Shown here one piece after another: positions 18,364-27,684 of a stretch of DNA of 64,000 nucleotides. Under the pieces are notes generated by a model. It was not told where the DNA came from. It did not search any database and worked only from the letters and a program-made list of their open reading frames with translations. The stretch is from NCBI GenBank assembly GCA_002869165.1, contig PKTK01000003.1, positions 92,200 to 156,199 of the forward strand, written 5' to 3'. The position numbers and the translations under genes are program-made. Source of the stretch: Candidatus Parcubacteria bacterium. Lineage in GTDB: Bacteria; Patescibacteria; ABY1; BM507; UBA12075. Positions within the stretch are counted from its first letter, which is position 1; every line of letters begins with the position of its first letter.

Positions 18364-19248
18364 ATGAAAAAATTGATTAGTGTAATAATGCCAACATATA
18401 ATCGATCAGATTTGGTAGGGGTGTCTATTAAGTCTGTTTTAAGTCAAACTTATCGTGATTTTGAATTGATTGTTGTTGATGATGGGATTGAAGAGCGAGC
18501 AGAAAAAGTTGTGAAGTCATTCAATGATGATAGGATTAGATATATTCAACATGAGAAAAGCAAAGGAGGGGGAGCTGCTCGAAATACTGGTATAAAAAAT
18601 GCCAAGGGAGAATTCGTGGCATTTTTGGATGACGATGATGAATGGGCACAAAATAAATTAGAGATACAAGTGAGGCAGTTTGAAAAAACAGATGATAGTA
18701 TTGGTTTTAGTTTTACAGCTGTTGAGAATATTACTGACACAGGTAGTTTTTGTACAAATGTTCCTGATGGTGTTCAAGATTTTCATGAAAGAGCTCTTAA
18801 GCGTTTTTCTGGGTTTTTGACAGTTACATTGATGATCAAAAAACAAGTTTTTGAAGAAGTTGGTGTCTTTGATGAGATATTCCCCAGTAATCAAGAGCCA
18901 GATTTAATGATAAGGGTAACGAAGGAGTATAAGGGTTTGGGTATAAACAAACCTCTTAGCTTTGTTAACATGAAAGAACATGAACATATAAATAGTAATT
19001 GGGATAATAGAATTAATGGAAGAAAGATGATATTTGAGAAATATCAGGATGATTTTAATAAATATCCAAAATATTTAGCGAAACATTATTTTGATCTTGC
19101 TTTAATGTGTAGAGATGTTAAGTATTTCAAAGAAGCAAAAAAATATTTTGTTAAAGCAATAAAAATTAATTTTAAATTATTATATATAGCGCATTATTTT
19201 AATGTATTAGTGAAGAGTTTCTTGCTTTTTGGTGATACGAAGAATTAG
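18364..19248 (+). CDS. GT2-family glycosyltransferase
   Basis: 294 residues with a GT-A fold. The start ISVIMPTYNRSDLVGVSIKS is the family signature, followed by FELIVVDDGIEE. The metal-binding DXD region is VAFLDDDDEWAQNKLE near residues 80-95, and EVGVFDEIFPSNQEPDLMIR supplies the acceptor-side ED-like motif. After residue 230 a helical C-terminal tail follows with no clear domain. Inverting transfer from a UDP- or GDP-sugar is expected for the family. The neighbouring genes encode GT4 enzymes. Confidence 0.88.
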   Translation: MKKLISVIMPTYNRSDLVGVSIKSVLSQTYRDFELIVVDDGIEERAEKVVKSFNDDRIRYIQHEKSKGGGAARNTGIKNAKGEFVAFLDDDDEWAQNKLEIQVRQFEKTDDSIGFSFTAVENITDTGSFCTNVPDGVQDFHERALKRFSGFLTVTLMIKKQVFEEVGVFDEIFPSNQEPDLMIRVTKEYKGLGINKPLSFVNMKEHEHINSNWDNRINGRKMIFEKYQDDFNKYPKYLAKHYFDLALMCRDVKYFKEAKKYFVKAIKINFKLLYIAHYFNVLVKSFLLFGDTKN

Positions 19249-19267
19249 TTAATTTTTTAAATAATTT

Positions 19268-20506
19268 ATGTTAAAAGTTTCGTATGTACTAGGAAAATTT
19301 CCGGTAACCTCTGAAAGCTGGTTGCAAGAAAAACTGTCCTGGATAATTAAAGAATCTAAGGGGGACATAAAATATAGTTTTTTTTCATTTGGCACTGGCA
19401 ATGAGAAAATAGATGAACAAGTAAAAGATTTGAGATTTTTGAGTGTCCCCAAGAGCGTTACGATTAGATATTTTTTATCAATTTTTTTGTTTGTAAAGTA
19501 TTTTTTTATTGACAGGATGGCGTTGCTTAGATTTGTTAGAGATAAGAATTTAAATATTAAGGAAAAGATAGTTACTCAAATTTTTTATTTTGATTTTTTC
19601 TATGACTGTCTCCGAAGTTCAGATATTGTGCATTGTCATTTTGGTATGATAGCCAACAAGATATTAACTGTAGAGAGGTCTATAAAATCTAGTGCGAAGA
19701 TAGTGGTTTCGTTTTATGGACAAGACGTAGAAAGATACCCATTGTTAAAAGGAAGGGATTATTATAAATACATGATAGAAAGATCTGACTATATTTTGGC
19801 TATGACAAATTTTATGAAAAAGCGTTTAGTGACATTGGGATTTGATAGTGGGCGAGTGAGGTTGATGAGGTCAGGGGTAGATCTAGGAAAATATAAATTT
19901 AAAAATAGATACTTTTATTCTGGCAGCATATTTAGAATGGTTAGCATGGGCAGGATTGTTGAAAAAAAAGGATTTGATGATTTATTAAAAGCAATAGCGC
20001 TTGTTAAAAAAATGCATCCCAATATTCATCTTAGAATTATTGGAGGAGCCCATGAAAGTTGGAGAAAATACGAGAAGGAATTGTTTGAGTTGAAAAAAAC
20101 TTTGGGACTGGATAATGAAGTTAAATTTACAGGGATGGTGCCACATGATAAAATTGGTGAATATATGGACGATGCTCATTTGATGGTGCAATTAAGTAAA
20201 ACCGGAAAAGATAAAGACACGGAGGGGTTACCTTTTGTAATTTTAGAGGGTCAGTCAATGGGGTTGCCAGTAGTTGCAACTAAACATGCAGGAATCCCAG
20301 AGGGTGTTTTAGACGGGGAGACAGGATTTTTAGTAGAAGAAGGAGATTATAAACAAGCCGCAGAAAAGATAAAATATTTTATTAATAATTCTAATGAAGT
20401 TGATGTTTTTTCTAAAAATGCACGACTTTTTATGGAAGCTGAATTTGATATATCAAAACGAGGTTTTGAAATGAGTCATTTTTATAAAGAATTAATATTA
20501 AAATAA
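19268..20506 (+). CDS. GT4-family glycosyltransferase, WcaL/AmsK-like
   Basis: 412 residues. The N-terminus VSYVLGKFPVTSESWLQEKL is the hallmark of colanic/amylovoran-type enzymes (FP..SETF in relatives). Other marks are DIVHCHFGMIANK, VVSFYGQDVERYP, the donor-domain opening RMVSMGRIVEKKGFDDLL, and DTEGLPFVILEGQSMGLPVVAT with the EX7E residues. It is the last plus-strand gene before a strong bidirectional terminator. Donor and acceptor are not known. Confidence 0.85.
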   Translation: MLKVSYVLGKFPVTSESWLQEKLSWIIKESKGDIKYSFFSFGTGNEKIDEQVKDLRFLSVPKSVTIRYFLSIFLFVKYFFIDRMALLRFVRDKNLNIKEKIVTQIFYFDFFYDCLRSSDIVHCHFGMIANKILTVERSIKSSAKIVVSFYGQDVERYPLLKGRDYYKYMIERSDYILAMTNFMKKRLVTLGFDSGRVRLMRSGVDLGKYKFKNRYFYSGSIFRMVSMGRIVEKKGFDDLLKAIALVKKMHPNIHLRIIGGAHESWRKYEKELFELKKTLGLDNEVKFTGMVPHDKIGEYMDDAHLMVQLSKTGKDKDTEGLPFVILEGQSMGLPVVATKHAGIPEGVLDGETGFLVEEGDYKQAAEKIKYFINNSNEVDVFSKNARLFMEAEFDISKRGFEMSHFYKELILK

Positions 20507-20516
20507 GAGTTTTTTT

Positions 20517-20550
20517 AAAAGACAGTATTTAGATACTGTCTTTTATTTTT
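20517..20550. terminator. Bidirectional intrinsic terminator between convergent genes
   Basis: Perfect 12-bp stem: AAAAGACAGTAT (20517-20528), a 4-base loop, then ATACTGTCTTTT (20533-20544) followed by a T-rich run. The reverse strand also has a U-run from the preceding A-rich bases. It sits between the plus-strand glycosyltransferase and the minus-strand gene, whose stop codon lies in the loop. Confidence 0.9.
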
Positions 20551-21644
20551 TTTAAGAAATAGTTTCCTATAGGTTTTGGAGTGAAATATTTATGAGCATC
20601 TTCTGTTGCTTGCAGTCTATATTTGTCTAGAGTTTCTTTGTTTTTATATAAAAATCTTGCCTTACTTGTTAATTCATAGTATGAATTATAAACAGCAAAA
20701 GAACACAACTCTGTAATTGGATAATCACTGCAGTTTATATTTGGTTTAGACATTAATACTAAACATCCATTAGCATAAGATTCCCAGGGTCTTTTTGATT
20801 CCCAAATTCCACCATCAACAATTCCTGGGTATATTAAAATCTTAGCATTATTTAACATTTGGAAATAATTTTTTGAGATACCCCATCTATTGTATCCATG
20901 AATGTTTTTGTCTTTTTTTGCTATTTCTTTTATTTTCTCTGGGTATTCTATTTCTCCTTTTACGTATCCGTTAAATATTTTTCCAGGGATAAGATGAAGA
21001 AGAGAATTGAAATTAAGAAATTTTTTCATCCTTTTTCTTTTTTCCCCCGGGCCATCTATGTTTACAAAATCGTATGGTCTTTTTTCTAAAGAATTAATCT
21101 TTGTATTTATATACTCTTTTGCAATTCCGAAAGGTAGGTAATATCCCTGTTCCTTAATATTTGTCCTTTGTGTTGTAAATAAAATGTCTGGTTTGTATTT
21201 ATTTAAATCTTCAATCCATCTACAATCTGATAACTTTTTCATTTTTATATTTTCATCGGGGTTATTTACGTATCTGTTTTTGTATCTACAATATTTGTAT
21301 TTCCAATTAGGGAAATTTTTGGTGTTATCATCTCCATCAATCAAAATTTTTAAGTAGTTATTTAGTTTATATTTTTCAAAATAACTCCACCTTGTGCCCC
21401 AGTGAAGATTGCTGAGAATGAAATCAAATTTATATTTGTTGGGATCATTAATTACAATATTACAAAACCATGAATTTATATTAGTTTTGTTGATTGTATA
21501 AATTTTAAATCCCAATTCATCAAGTCCTTGGATTGTTGTAACTGTTGCAGCATCATAGCCCTCAGAACCGATGAATAGAATTTTTTTATTAGCAAAGTGT
21601 TTTTCACTATTTTTGCTTTCTAAATATGCGTTTTTTAAGTTCAT
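20529..21644 (-). CDS. Probable glycosyltransferase (CgeB/GT1-like)
   Basis: 371 residues. The N-terminal part has the strand KKILFIGSEGYDAATVTTI. The C-terminal part has RPWESYANGCLVLMSKPN followed by ELTSKARFLYKNKETLDKYR and DAHKYFTPKPIGNYFL. That late pattern (a bounded 'G.L....D' loop, then a spaced helix and H-Y/FTP) is the Glyco_trans_1_2 (CgeB-like) C-terminal domain found in spore-coat and maturation-type transferases. No donor can be assigned. It is the last gene of a minus-strand operon and ends in the shared terminator. Confidence 0.6.
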   Translation of the reverse strand: MNLKNAYLESKNSEKHFANKKILFIGSEGYDAATVTTIQGLDELGFKIYTINKTNINSWFCNIVINDPNKYKFDFILSNLHWGTRWSYFEKYKLNNYLKILIDGDDNTKNFPNWKYKYCRYKNRYVNNPDENIKMKKLSDCRWIEDLNKYKPDILFTTQRTNIKEQGYYLPFGIAKEYINTKINSLEKRPYDFVNIDGPGEKRKRMKKFLNFNSLLHLIPGKIFNGYVKGEIEYPEKIKEIAKKDKNIHGYNRWGISKNYFQMLNNAKILIYPGIVDGGIWESKRPWESYANGCLVLMSKPNINCSDYPITELCSFAVYNSYYELTSKARFLYKNKETLDKYRLQATEDAHKYFTPKPIGNYFLKKIKDSI

Positions 21645-21650
21645 GCGTGA

Positions 21651-22655
21651 TCAGAAGAAATTTGGGTGAATATCTTTTTTTGGATTATTTAGGTAGTACA
21701 ATGTTTTGTTTATTTCATGATTTTTGCAACATGTTTGACAACAATCACATACAAAATCATTATTTTTAATCCGACCTCTTTGTTCTGATTGCCAGATATC
21801 AGAAAATAAATTTTCATTAATATTTCCGAATGTATAATCCGGGTTGTGTAGCCAATACATACAAGTCATTACATCTCCATTGTAATTAATTGCTGGTGAG
21901 AAAAAGTGACCAAGACATTTTTTGTATTCGATGGGCTTTACGCTTTCTTCAAATTTGTATTCCGAAAGGAATATATTAAAATCATCTGTTTCGTATTTCT
22001 TGAGGTGTGTTGGAATTTCAAGTTTTTCTTGATCTTTGTAGGATCTTTGTAGAGCGGGCCTTATTTGAAAGTAATCAAAGCCTAAGCTTTTTACTTCTTC
22101 TGCCATTCTTTCCAGGTCATCATACATGTTTTTTGTTATACTTAAACAGGCACCTATTGTGGTTTTTGGCGCTTTGCTTTTGTAGAAGTCTATTAATTTT
22201 TTACTTATTCCTTCAACTCCTTTGTTTGTAATTGATACTCTAATCCAATCAAGTAGTTCCGGATTTTCGATTTTATTTAATTCATAATCTAACGCATTAG
22301 TGAAAACTCCTTGTGATAAGCCACTTTCATGAGCAAGTTTTACAAATTCATTGAAGTTTGGATGTAATGTAGGTTCTCCTCCTCCGGTCCATGAAATTGC
22401 TTTTGTTCCTATTTTAGCGATATCGGCAAGATTCTTTTTCATTACAATATTTTCTATGTGAACTTTTTTTGAATTATTTTTGTGGTCACAATGTTCATAT
22501 ATGTAAAAACACCATGGGCATGATGCATTACAGTAATTTGTTGGACTTATTTCTATTAGAACAGGATTTGTATCTCCACTGTTTAGCCAGTCATTTATTT
22601 TTGGCCAATGGTTTCTTAAAAATTTTAATTGCGGATTAAAAATTACATTTTTCAT
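21651..22655 (-). CDS. Radical SAM/SPASM domain protein
   Basis: 334 residues. The cluster-binding motif is canonical (CNASCPWC, CX3CX2C) in the context LIEISPTNYCNASC near residues 34-47. The GGE motif is SWTGGGEPTLHPN. The C-terminal half holds a cysteine-rich auxiliary region: KKCLGHFFSPAINYNGDVMTC (split across strands) and later CDCCQTCCKNH. The tail has many cysteines, so it may bind two auxiliary clusters. The substrate is unknown; the position upstream of a CgeB-like gene suggests glycan or small-peptide modification. Its start overlaps the upstream RmlD-like gene by 20 bases. Confidence 0.8.
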   Translation of the reverse strand: MKNVIFNPQLKFLRNHWPKINDWLNSGDTNPVLIEISPTNYCNASCPWCFYIYEHCDHKNNSKKVHIENIVMKKNLADIAKIGTKAISWTGGGEPTLHPNFNEFVKLAHESGLSQGVFTNALDYELNKIENPELLDWIRVSITNKGVEGISKKLIDFYKSKAPKTTIGACLSITKNMYDDLERMAEEVKSLGFDYFQIRPALQRSYKDQEKLEIPTHLKKYETDDFNIFLSEYKFEESVKPIEYKKCLGHFFSPAINYNGDVMTCMYWLHNPDYTFGNINENLFSDIWQSEQRGRIKNNDFVCDCCQTCCKNHEINKTLYYLNNPKKDIHPNFF

Positions 22656-23424
22656 ATAAATATTCTTTTAGGGCTTTTTCATAGGGGCGTAAACCTCCTT
22701 TAACTGAAGAGTCTTTGCACCGTTTTGCCACTTCTTTAAAATTATTATTAATATAGAATTTATCTTTTATGTTAAGTATTTTAGCGATTTTTTTAGCAAG
22801 AGTATATTTGGATACGGTTCCCTTGTTGGCTAGATCTTTTGTTTCATAGTTTTCCTTTTCAAAATTATCAATACAATATTTTGCAACATCTTTGACATAC
22901 GCAGGGGAGCCTAAGTAATTATCTGTTAAACCTAGTTTGTTGTTTTCTTTTAGGTTGTTTATTACAAATTCAACAAAATTATTTTTTTTGTCGGGATTGC
23001 CAAAAAGCCACCCTAATCTGTATCTATAAGTCTTTTTGTGTTCAACAAGATCAGGTATTTGAAGAGATATTTTTTTTGTTAAAGCATAAACATTTGTTAT
23101 TTCATTATCAACTGTGCTGCCAAAAAGCATTAAATCGATGTTTTTTTCTTTGCATATCTTATTTAAATAGTATACACCAAGTATATGTACATGCAAAGCT
23201 TCATTAGGGTCTCTTTCTACCTCATCAACGTTTATAAGACCGGCACAGTTTATTACTAAATTAATATCATTATTTATGTGTTTTTTTAAATCGTTTATTT
23301 TTGATATATTACATTCTTTTCTTGAGGGAGAGATAATATTATATTTTTTTCTTTTTTTGAGCTCTTCGGCGAAAGCGGTGCCAAGAATTCCTCCACCACC
23401 AATTATTAAAATATTTTTTGTCAT
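22636..23424 (-). CDS. RmlD-like NAD(P)-dependent sugar-nucleotide reductase
   Basis: 262 residues. The Rossmann motif is ILIIGGGGILGTAFAEEL at residues 5-22, followed by NLVINCAGLINVDEVERDP, closely resembling the RmlD pattern (CAA-TAVD-AE). The catalytic YXXXK is YALTK, near residues 125-130. The family reduces dTDP-4-keto-6-deoxy sugars or forms related 4-reductase products. No RmlA, RmlB or RmlC is in the window, so the exact sugar is uncertain. The start overlaps the flippase stop by four bases. Confidence 0.75.
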   Translation of the reverse strand: MTKNILIIGGGGILGTAFAEELKKRKKYNIISPSRKECNISKINDLKKHINNDINLVINCAGLINVDEVERDPNEALHVHILGVYYLNKICKEKNIDLMLFGSTVDNEITNVYALTKKISLQIPDLVEHKKTYRYRLGWLFGNPDKKNNFVEFVINNLKENNKLGLTDNYLGSPAYVKDVAKYCIDNFEKENYETKDLANKGTVSKYTLAKKIAKILNIKDKFYINNNFKEVAKRCKDSSVKGGLRPYEKALKEYLYEKCNF

Positions 23425-24671
23425 TTTTTTATTATTGAAAAATAATACTCTATTATTATTGCGATAATATTAGAAATAATTATAGCATACAATAATCCGT
23501 ATATCCCGTAAAAATATATAAGTATTGTAAATAGAATTATTTTTATACTTGGGTTAAATATTCTTAAGAAATATAAAGTTTTAGTGTCTGCTTTAACAAT
23601 GATTATTTGAGATATGAGTCTCATTGGAAAGAATAGTAGAGTTACTGAAAATAATTGAGATAAAAGTATAGAATCTTGGTACTGAGGAAAAAATATTTTA
23701 TAAACAAAAGGCGCTACCATAATATAAAGTATCACCATAGGAATTAATAATATGGTAAATTTTAGTATTTTTAATGGAAAGGTTTTCTTTAACAAGGTTA
23801 TATCTGTGTTTGACATTTTCGGAAGAGCTAGCGTTGTGACTGACTTTAAGAAAGATTGAGCTTGACTAACAGGAAGTGTTGCAAAAGAGTATATAGCTAG
23901 TTGAAGTGGGCCCAGAAAGTGCCAAAGCAATATTTTGTCAATTTGTTCCGCAACCACTGATACAATGTTCATGAGACTTAGGTGTTTGCCATAAGAGATA
24001 GTTCCTTCGTCTTTTTTGTTGTTGGGTGTGTATTTCCAAAAGGTGTATTTGTAAAATGAAAATTGTAGAATCATGTTAATTGCATAGAAACCCACAACAA
24101 TTGTGATTAATTTTGGGAAGGATAAAACTATTGTTGCGATAACGATTGATGAAATTATGTTTTTAAGGGAGTTGTATATTGAAGTAACTTTAAATAGTTT
24201 TTTTCCTCGTAAGTATGACCCATAAACAAGACTGTTTATAAAAGGTGTTGTGACAGCCGCGATTAAAAAACAATATCCTAATTCAATATTTTTGTTGAAA
24301 AAGTAATAAAAAGAGATGAATATTCCTACAAGAGATCCTATAAGTGACCATTTTAGTTTTAATTTTATTGCCTCAGAAAATGACCCTTCATATCCGCGCG
24401 CGACTGACCTGGTTAATGAGATGTCAATCCCAGTAAGTGAAAACAAAATTAACATTGAAGAAACAGATAGTACATATTTGTAGGTTGCATAGGTTTCTTT
24501 TGGTAGAAAATTAGCATATATTACGGCTAACAAGAATGCGGTTATCGTTCCAACTAATTTATTTGAAGTTAACCAAAAACTACCCTTTGCAAGGTATATC
24601 ATATCTGTTTTTGTCCATTTTTCAGATTTTTTTAGAAGTTTGTATGTCTTGTTTTTTATATATTTGAACAT
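23421..24671 (-). CDS. Wzx-type polysaccharide flippase (MOP superfamily)
   Basis: 416 residues with about twelve hydrophobic helices. The start of the membrane region is AKGSFWLTSNKLVGTITAFL, and the early region KETYATYKYVLSVSSMLILF is typical of oligosaccharide flippases (PF01943). This class moves undecaprenyl-linked glycans across the membrane, which fits a locus with an initiating phosphotransferase and many transferases. It is the first gene of the minus-strand operon and its start is 141 bases from the divergent start of the lipase-like gene. Confidence 0.85.
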   Translation of the reverse strand: MFKYIKNKTYKLLKKSEKWTKTDMIYLAKGSFWLTSNKLVGTITAFLLAVIYANFLPKETYATYKYVLSVSSMLILFSLTGIDISLTRSVARGYEGSFSEAIKLKLKWSLIGSLVGIFISFYYFFNKNIELGYCFLIAAVTTPFINSLVYGSYLRGKKLFKVTSIYNSLKNIISSIVIATIVLSFPKLITIVVGFYAINMILQFSFYKYTFWKYTPNNKKDEGTISYGKHLSLMNIVSVVAEQIDKILLWHFLGPLQLAIYSFATLPVSQAQSFLKSVTTLALPKMSNTDITLLKKTFPLKILKFTILLIPMVILYIMVAPFVYKIFFPQYQDSILLSQLFSVTLLFFPMRLISQIIIVKADTKTLYFLRIFNPSIKIILFTILIYFYGIYGLLYAIIISNIIAIIIEYYFSIIKK

Positions 24672-24824
24672 ATATTTATTATATATTACTATTCATCTTG
24701 CGTCTAGGAATAGGAAAATTTAATAAAAGATTGTAATTAGATAATAAAAATGTTAAAATTGTATTATAATTATTTAAACAAGAAAGTAGGATTTCCATAA
24801 AATTTTTCTTTTTTGCAATTTTTT

Positions 24825-27200
24825 ATGATTAAAAATTTTTTTATTATTAGAAAATATCGAAAGATATTTTTTTTGTTGGCTGTTTTCCTGTTTTTTGGCG
24901 TGCAACAGGTAAATGCAAAAACAGCAACCTCTACAATTAAAATTTATACTGATGAAACAGACGGTTATGTTACTAATTGGATACCTGATCATGGCACATC
25001 TCAGGCTCTTTGGAATTTAACACATGATGCACCCGAGTCTAATATTAAAAATGAAAATAGAGATTTTATAGAAGTTGCCTCAGGATGGTGTGATGATAGA
25101 AGGTTGTATATCCATAGAGCAAGGTTAATATTTGATTTATCTCAGGTGCCAGACACTTCTAATATTAAAAAAATAGAATTATTTGTAAATGGACGGAAAA
25201 AAAGGAATTCGTTAGATGATTATTATAGTTATGTTTCGGTTGTTGGTGCGAATTCATTTGAAAATTTAATTGAACAAGATTATTCAAGTATAGGGGAAAG
25301 TAATTTGATGGGTTGGGGCTATTCTTATTTAAATGATATTGTTGAAATTTCTGATAAAAAAAATATATCAGATTTTAAAGTTGGTGAGTATAATAGTTTT
25401 CTAATAAGTGATGAATTTGATAAATATGCAATAAACAAAAAATTATCACTTGGATTAAGAGAGGGGCACGATATTCATGATATTTATCCTAGTGATTTTC
25501 CTGTTGATGGGGCAGAAAGAATCCATTTTTATTCCACAGAGCATGGTACAACGACTGCACCTTATTTAGAGATTACATATACTTATGATGATGGAGAACC
25601 TGAAAATGATACAAGCCCCCTCCTCATAATCCCCGGCATTATGGGTTCTTGGCGGGAAGGTGGTGAATTGGTTTTGGATCCGATACTTGGGACTTATGAT
25701 GAATTAGTTGAGACTTTTGATAGTACTGAGGAGTATGAGAAAGGGGTTAACTTTTTTTCATTTACTTATGAATGGAGGAATTCTAATGTGTTAACAGCTA
25801 GCTATTTGGAAAGTAAGATAACTGGCATCAAAGAAAGTACGGGAGCAGACAAGGTGGATGTGATAGCTCATAGTATGGGTGGACTGGTTATGCGAGAATA
25901 TCTGAGTGCTCCTGGTAATGAAGTTAATATAGGTAAATTAGTATTTTTGGCAACTCCTCATCGGGGTGCGCCTGAGGCTTATTTGACTTGGGAGGGTGGA
26001 GAATTTAGTGGTGGTGTCGGTTCTTGGGCAATTAAAAAAATATTCAAACAAGAGGCTAGGGAAAATGGCTATAAGAATATTTATAATTATGTGCGTGGTA
26101 ATAGTATTTATTCTATTCAGGAATTATTGCCTATTTATGATTATTTAATTTATAAAGATAATTTGAGGGCATATCCCGTGGAATATCCTAGGAACGAATT
26201 TCTTGAAAATTTAAATCAAGAGGATGTTTTGGATTCTTTAGCTGATAGCGGAGTGACTATTAGGAATTATTTGGGATCTGGTGAAAAAATGATTGACTAT
26301 ATAAATGTAAAACCAGCAAATAATAAAAAAGATGAGTGGGAGTATGGCAAACCATACAAATTTAATCCATTTATTAAGGGAGAAGGAGATGGAACTGTAC
26401 CAGAGCGAAGTAATCAGAATTTCTTAGATCTTGATGACGTGACATTCGAGTCTAGTCATCGAGGGATTGTGAGTGATTCGAGTATGGATGTTTTTCAATT
26501 TTTAACTGGAGAGACCTTGCCCGAAGAAGAGCAAATGGCAATGTATAATCCTATTGAGTCTATGGTGTTTGTAATGGTGATGTCTCCGGTTGATTTACAG
26601 GTTATTAATGAAGAGGGAGAGCTGGCGGGTAAAGACTTTGAAACCGGAGAAAGTAAAAAAGAAATTCATAGATCATTCTATACGGGAAGTGACGCGAAGT
26701 CTGAGTTTGTTAGTATTGTGAATCCTGTAGAAGGGGATTATCAAATAAACCTTGAGGGGGTTGGTAAAGGTCCATACACCGTATTGGTGAGTATGTACAG
26801 AGATGGTGAGGAATTTGAAGAGTATCACAGAGGAGCAGTAAAGGAAGGTGAAATTATTAATTTAAACTTTGATATAAATGATGAGGGTCTTAGTAAAATT
26901 AAAAAAGAAAAAGAGAGTTGTGATTTGTTTTCTGTATTAAAACAAAAAATTAATCTAGCAAAAGAAGAAGGTTTTTTCAAGCGGGAGTCATATTATAATT
27001 TGTTAATCAATAAAGTAGCAGCGATTGAGAAAGGATATACAAGTGAAAGCCATAGCAAAACGAAAAATAGAATTGTTAAATTTCGTTTAAAGGTATTAAA
27101 AGCGCAACTAAGTTTTTATAAAGTAGCTGAATGGTTGGATGCTGATGTAGTTGATGACATAAAATCTGAGATTGATAATATTATTAACTTAATAGATTGA
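24825..27200 (+). CDS. Secreted alpha/beta-hydrolase (lipase/PGAP1-LCAT-like) with N- and C-terminal extra domains
   Basis: 791 residues from ATG 24825 (a TTG at 24813 is an alternative). A signal peptide is visible: basic start, hydrophobic core FFLLAVFLFFGV, and a likely VNA cleavage site near residue 31. Residues 40-250 form an unrecognised beta-rich domain. The hydrolase begins LLIIPGIMGSW, with nucleophile motif VIAHSMGGLVMREYL (Ser), LATPHRGAPE, and GDGTVPERS plus SSHRG for the Asp and His. The C-terminal 90 residues are charged and helical and may resemble FIMAH-like surface domains. It probably acts on lipids or cell-surface esters outside the cell. Confidence 0.8.
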   Translation: MIKNFFIIRKYRKIFFLLAVFLFFGVQQVNAKTATSTIKIYTDETDGYVTNWIPDHGTSQALWNLTHDAPESNIKNENRDFIEVASGWCDDRRLYIHRARLIFDLSQVPDTSNIKKIELFVNGRKKRNSLDDYYSYVSVVGANSFENLIEQDYSSIGESNLMGWGYSYLNDIVEISDKKNISDFKVGEYNSFLISDEFDKYAINKKLSLGLREGHDIHDIYPSDFPVDGAERIHFYSTEHGTTTAPYLEITYTYDDGEPENDTSPLLIIPGIMGSWREGGELVLDPILGTYDELVETFDSTEEYEKGVNFFSFTYEWRNSNVLTASYLESKITGIKESTGADKVDVIAHSMGGLVMREYLSAPGNEVNIGKLVFLATPHRGAPEAYLTWEGGEFSGGVGSWAIKKIFKQEARENGYKNIYNYVRGNSIYSIQELLPIYDYLIYKDNLRAYPVEYPRNEFLENLNQEDVLDSLADSGVTIRNYLGSGEKMIDYINVKPANNKKDEWEYGKPYKFNPFIKGEGDGTVPERSNQNFLDLDDVTFESSHRGIVSDSSMDVFQFLTGETLPEEEQMAMYNPIESMVFVMVMSPVDLQVINEEGELAGKDFETGESKKEIHRSFYTGSDAKSEFVSIVNPVEGDYQINLEGVGKGPYTVLVSMYRDGEEFEEYHRGAVKEGEIINLNFDINDEGLSKIKKEKESCDLFSVLKQKINLAKEEGFFKRESYYNLLINKVAAIEKGYTSESHSKTKNRIVKFRLKVLKAQLSFYKVAEWLDADVVDDIKSEIDNIINLID

Positions 27201-27228
27201 TGGCTCTTTAGTAAAAAAGTGGAACCCT

Positions 27229-27393
27229 TTTGTCATACTGGACGCCGAAGGCGATCCGGGATCCAGGAGTGCGAGAACATAGTATTGATAATAGTCTAAT
27301 GTTTATCGGGTTCCAAGTGTTTGCATGTAGTTATTATTTTTGTGGGTAAACCCTGGATCCCGGGTTCCGCTCCGCGGCCCCAGGATTACAAAA
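27229..27393. repeat. MITE-like element with long imperfect inverted ends
   Basis: The ends form an inverted repeat of roughly 35 bp. The perfect core is CCGGGATCCAGG at 27256-27267 against CCTGGATCCCGG at 27352-27363. The outer arms (CATACTGGACGCCG and CGCGGCCCCAGGATTA) are imperfect complements. The element is GC-rich against an AT-rich background. It resembles the short palindromic elements that end in CCTGGATCC seen in many bacterial genomes. No gene is encoded. Confidence 0.7.
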
Positions 27394-27542
27394 ATATGCT
27401 TTTGTTGGGAAAATAGTTTTAAATAAAGTAAAGTCACTTATGCATAAACGTTAATATTATACAGCCAGATTGATTTGACTATTATTTGTAAAATGATAAA
27501 ATATAAAAGAACGGAGAGTGGCCGTTCTTTTATTTATTTTTT

Positions 27543-27637
27543 TAACCCCTCCCTCTCGTTCCACTCGAGTACTCCCCTTGAGAAGGGGAGAATTAAAATG
27601 TGGACAGGGTACTCCCCTTTAAAAAAGGGAGAATTAA
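27543..27637. repeat. Tandem GC-rich repeat, family B (copy set 1)
   Basis: Two related units: a long unit (27543-27595), which begins AACCCCTCCCTCTCG and includes GAGTACTCCCCTTGAGAA, and a short unit (27607-27637) with GGGTACTCCCCTTTAAAA. Each ends in the sequence AGGGGAGAATTAA or AAGGGAGAATTAA. The reverse complement of the same long-then-short order is found at 62897-63001. Each unit contains a hairpin (ACTCCCCTT / AAGGGGAG). Confidence 0.75.
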
Positions 27638-27684
27638 AAAAGAATAGCGGGGATCTCTATTAAACAGGAAAATAATAGTAGAAT

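Larger units (their letters stand above)
27201..27684. other. 484-base gene-free stretch holding two repeat types
   Basis: Nothing coding is supported here. The MITE-like element occupies 27229-27393. A GC-rich repeat family in tandem occupies 27543-27637. Between them is AT-rich sequence with a TATAAAA-like box near 27499-27505, followed by a short hairpin AACGGAGAGTGGCCGTT (27511-27527) and a T-run that looks like a terminator. Confidence 0.6.

Noticed and set aside
27475..27663. Open frame of 62 codons in the repeat region
   Set aside because: It overlaps family-B repeat units and has no ribosome site or recognisable protein features.
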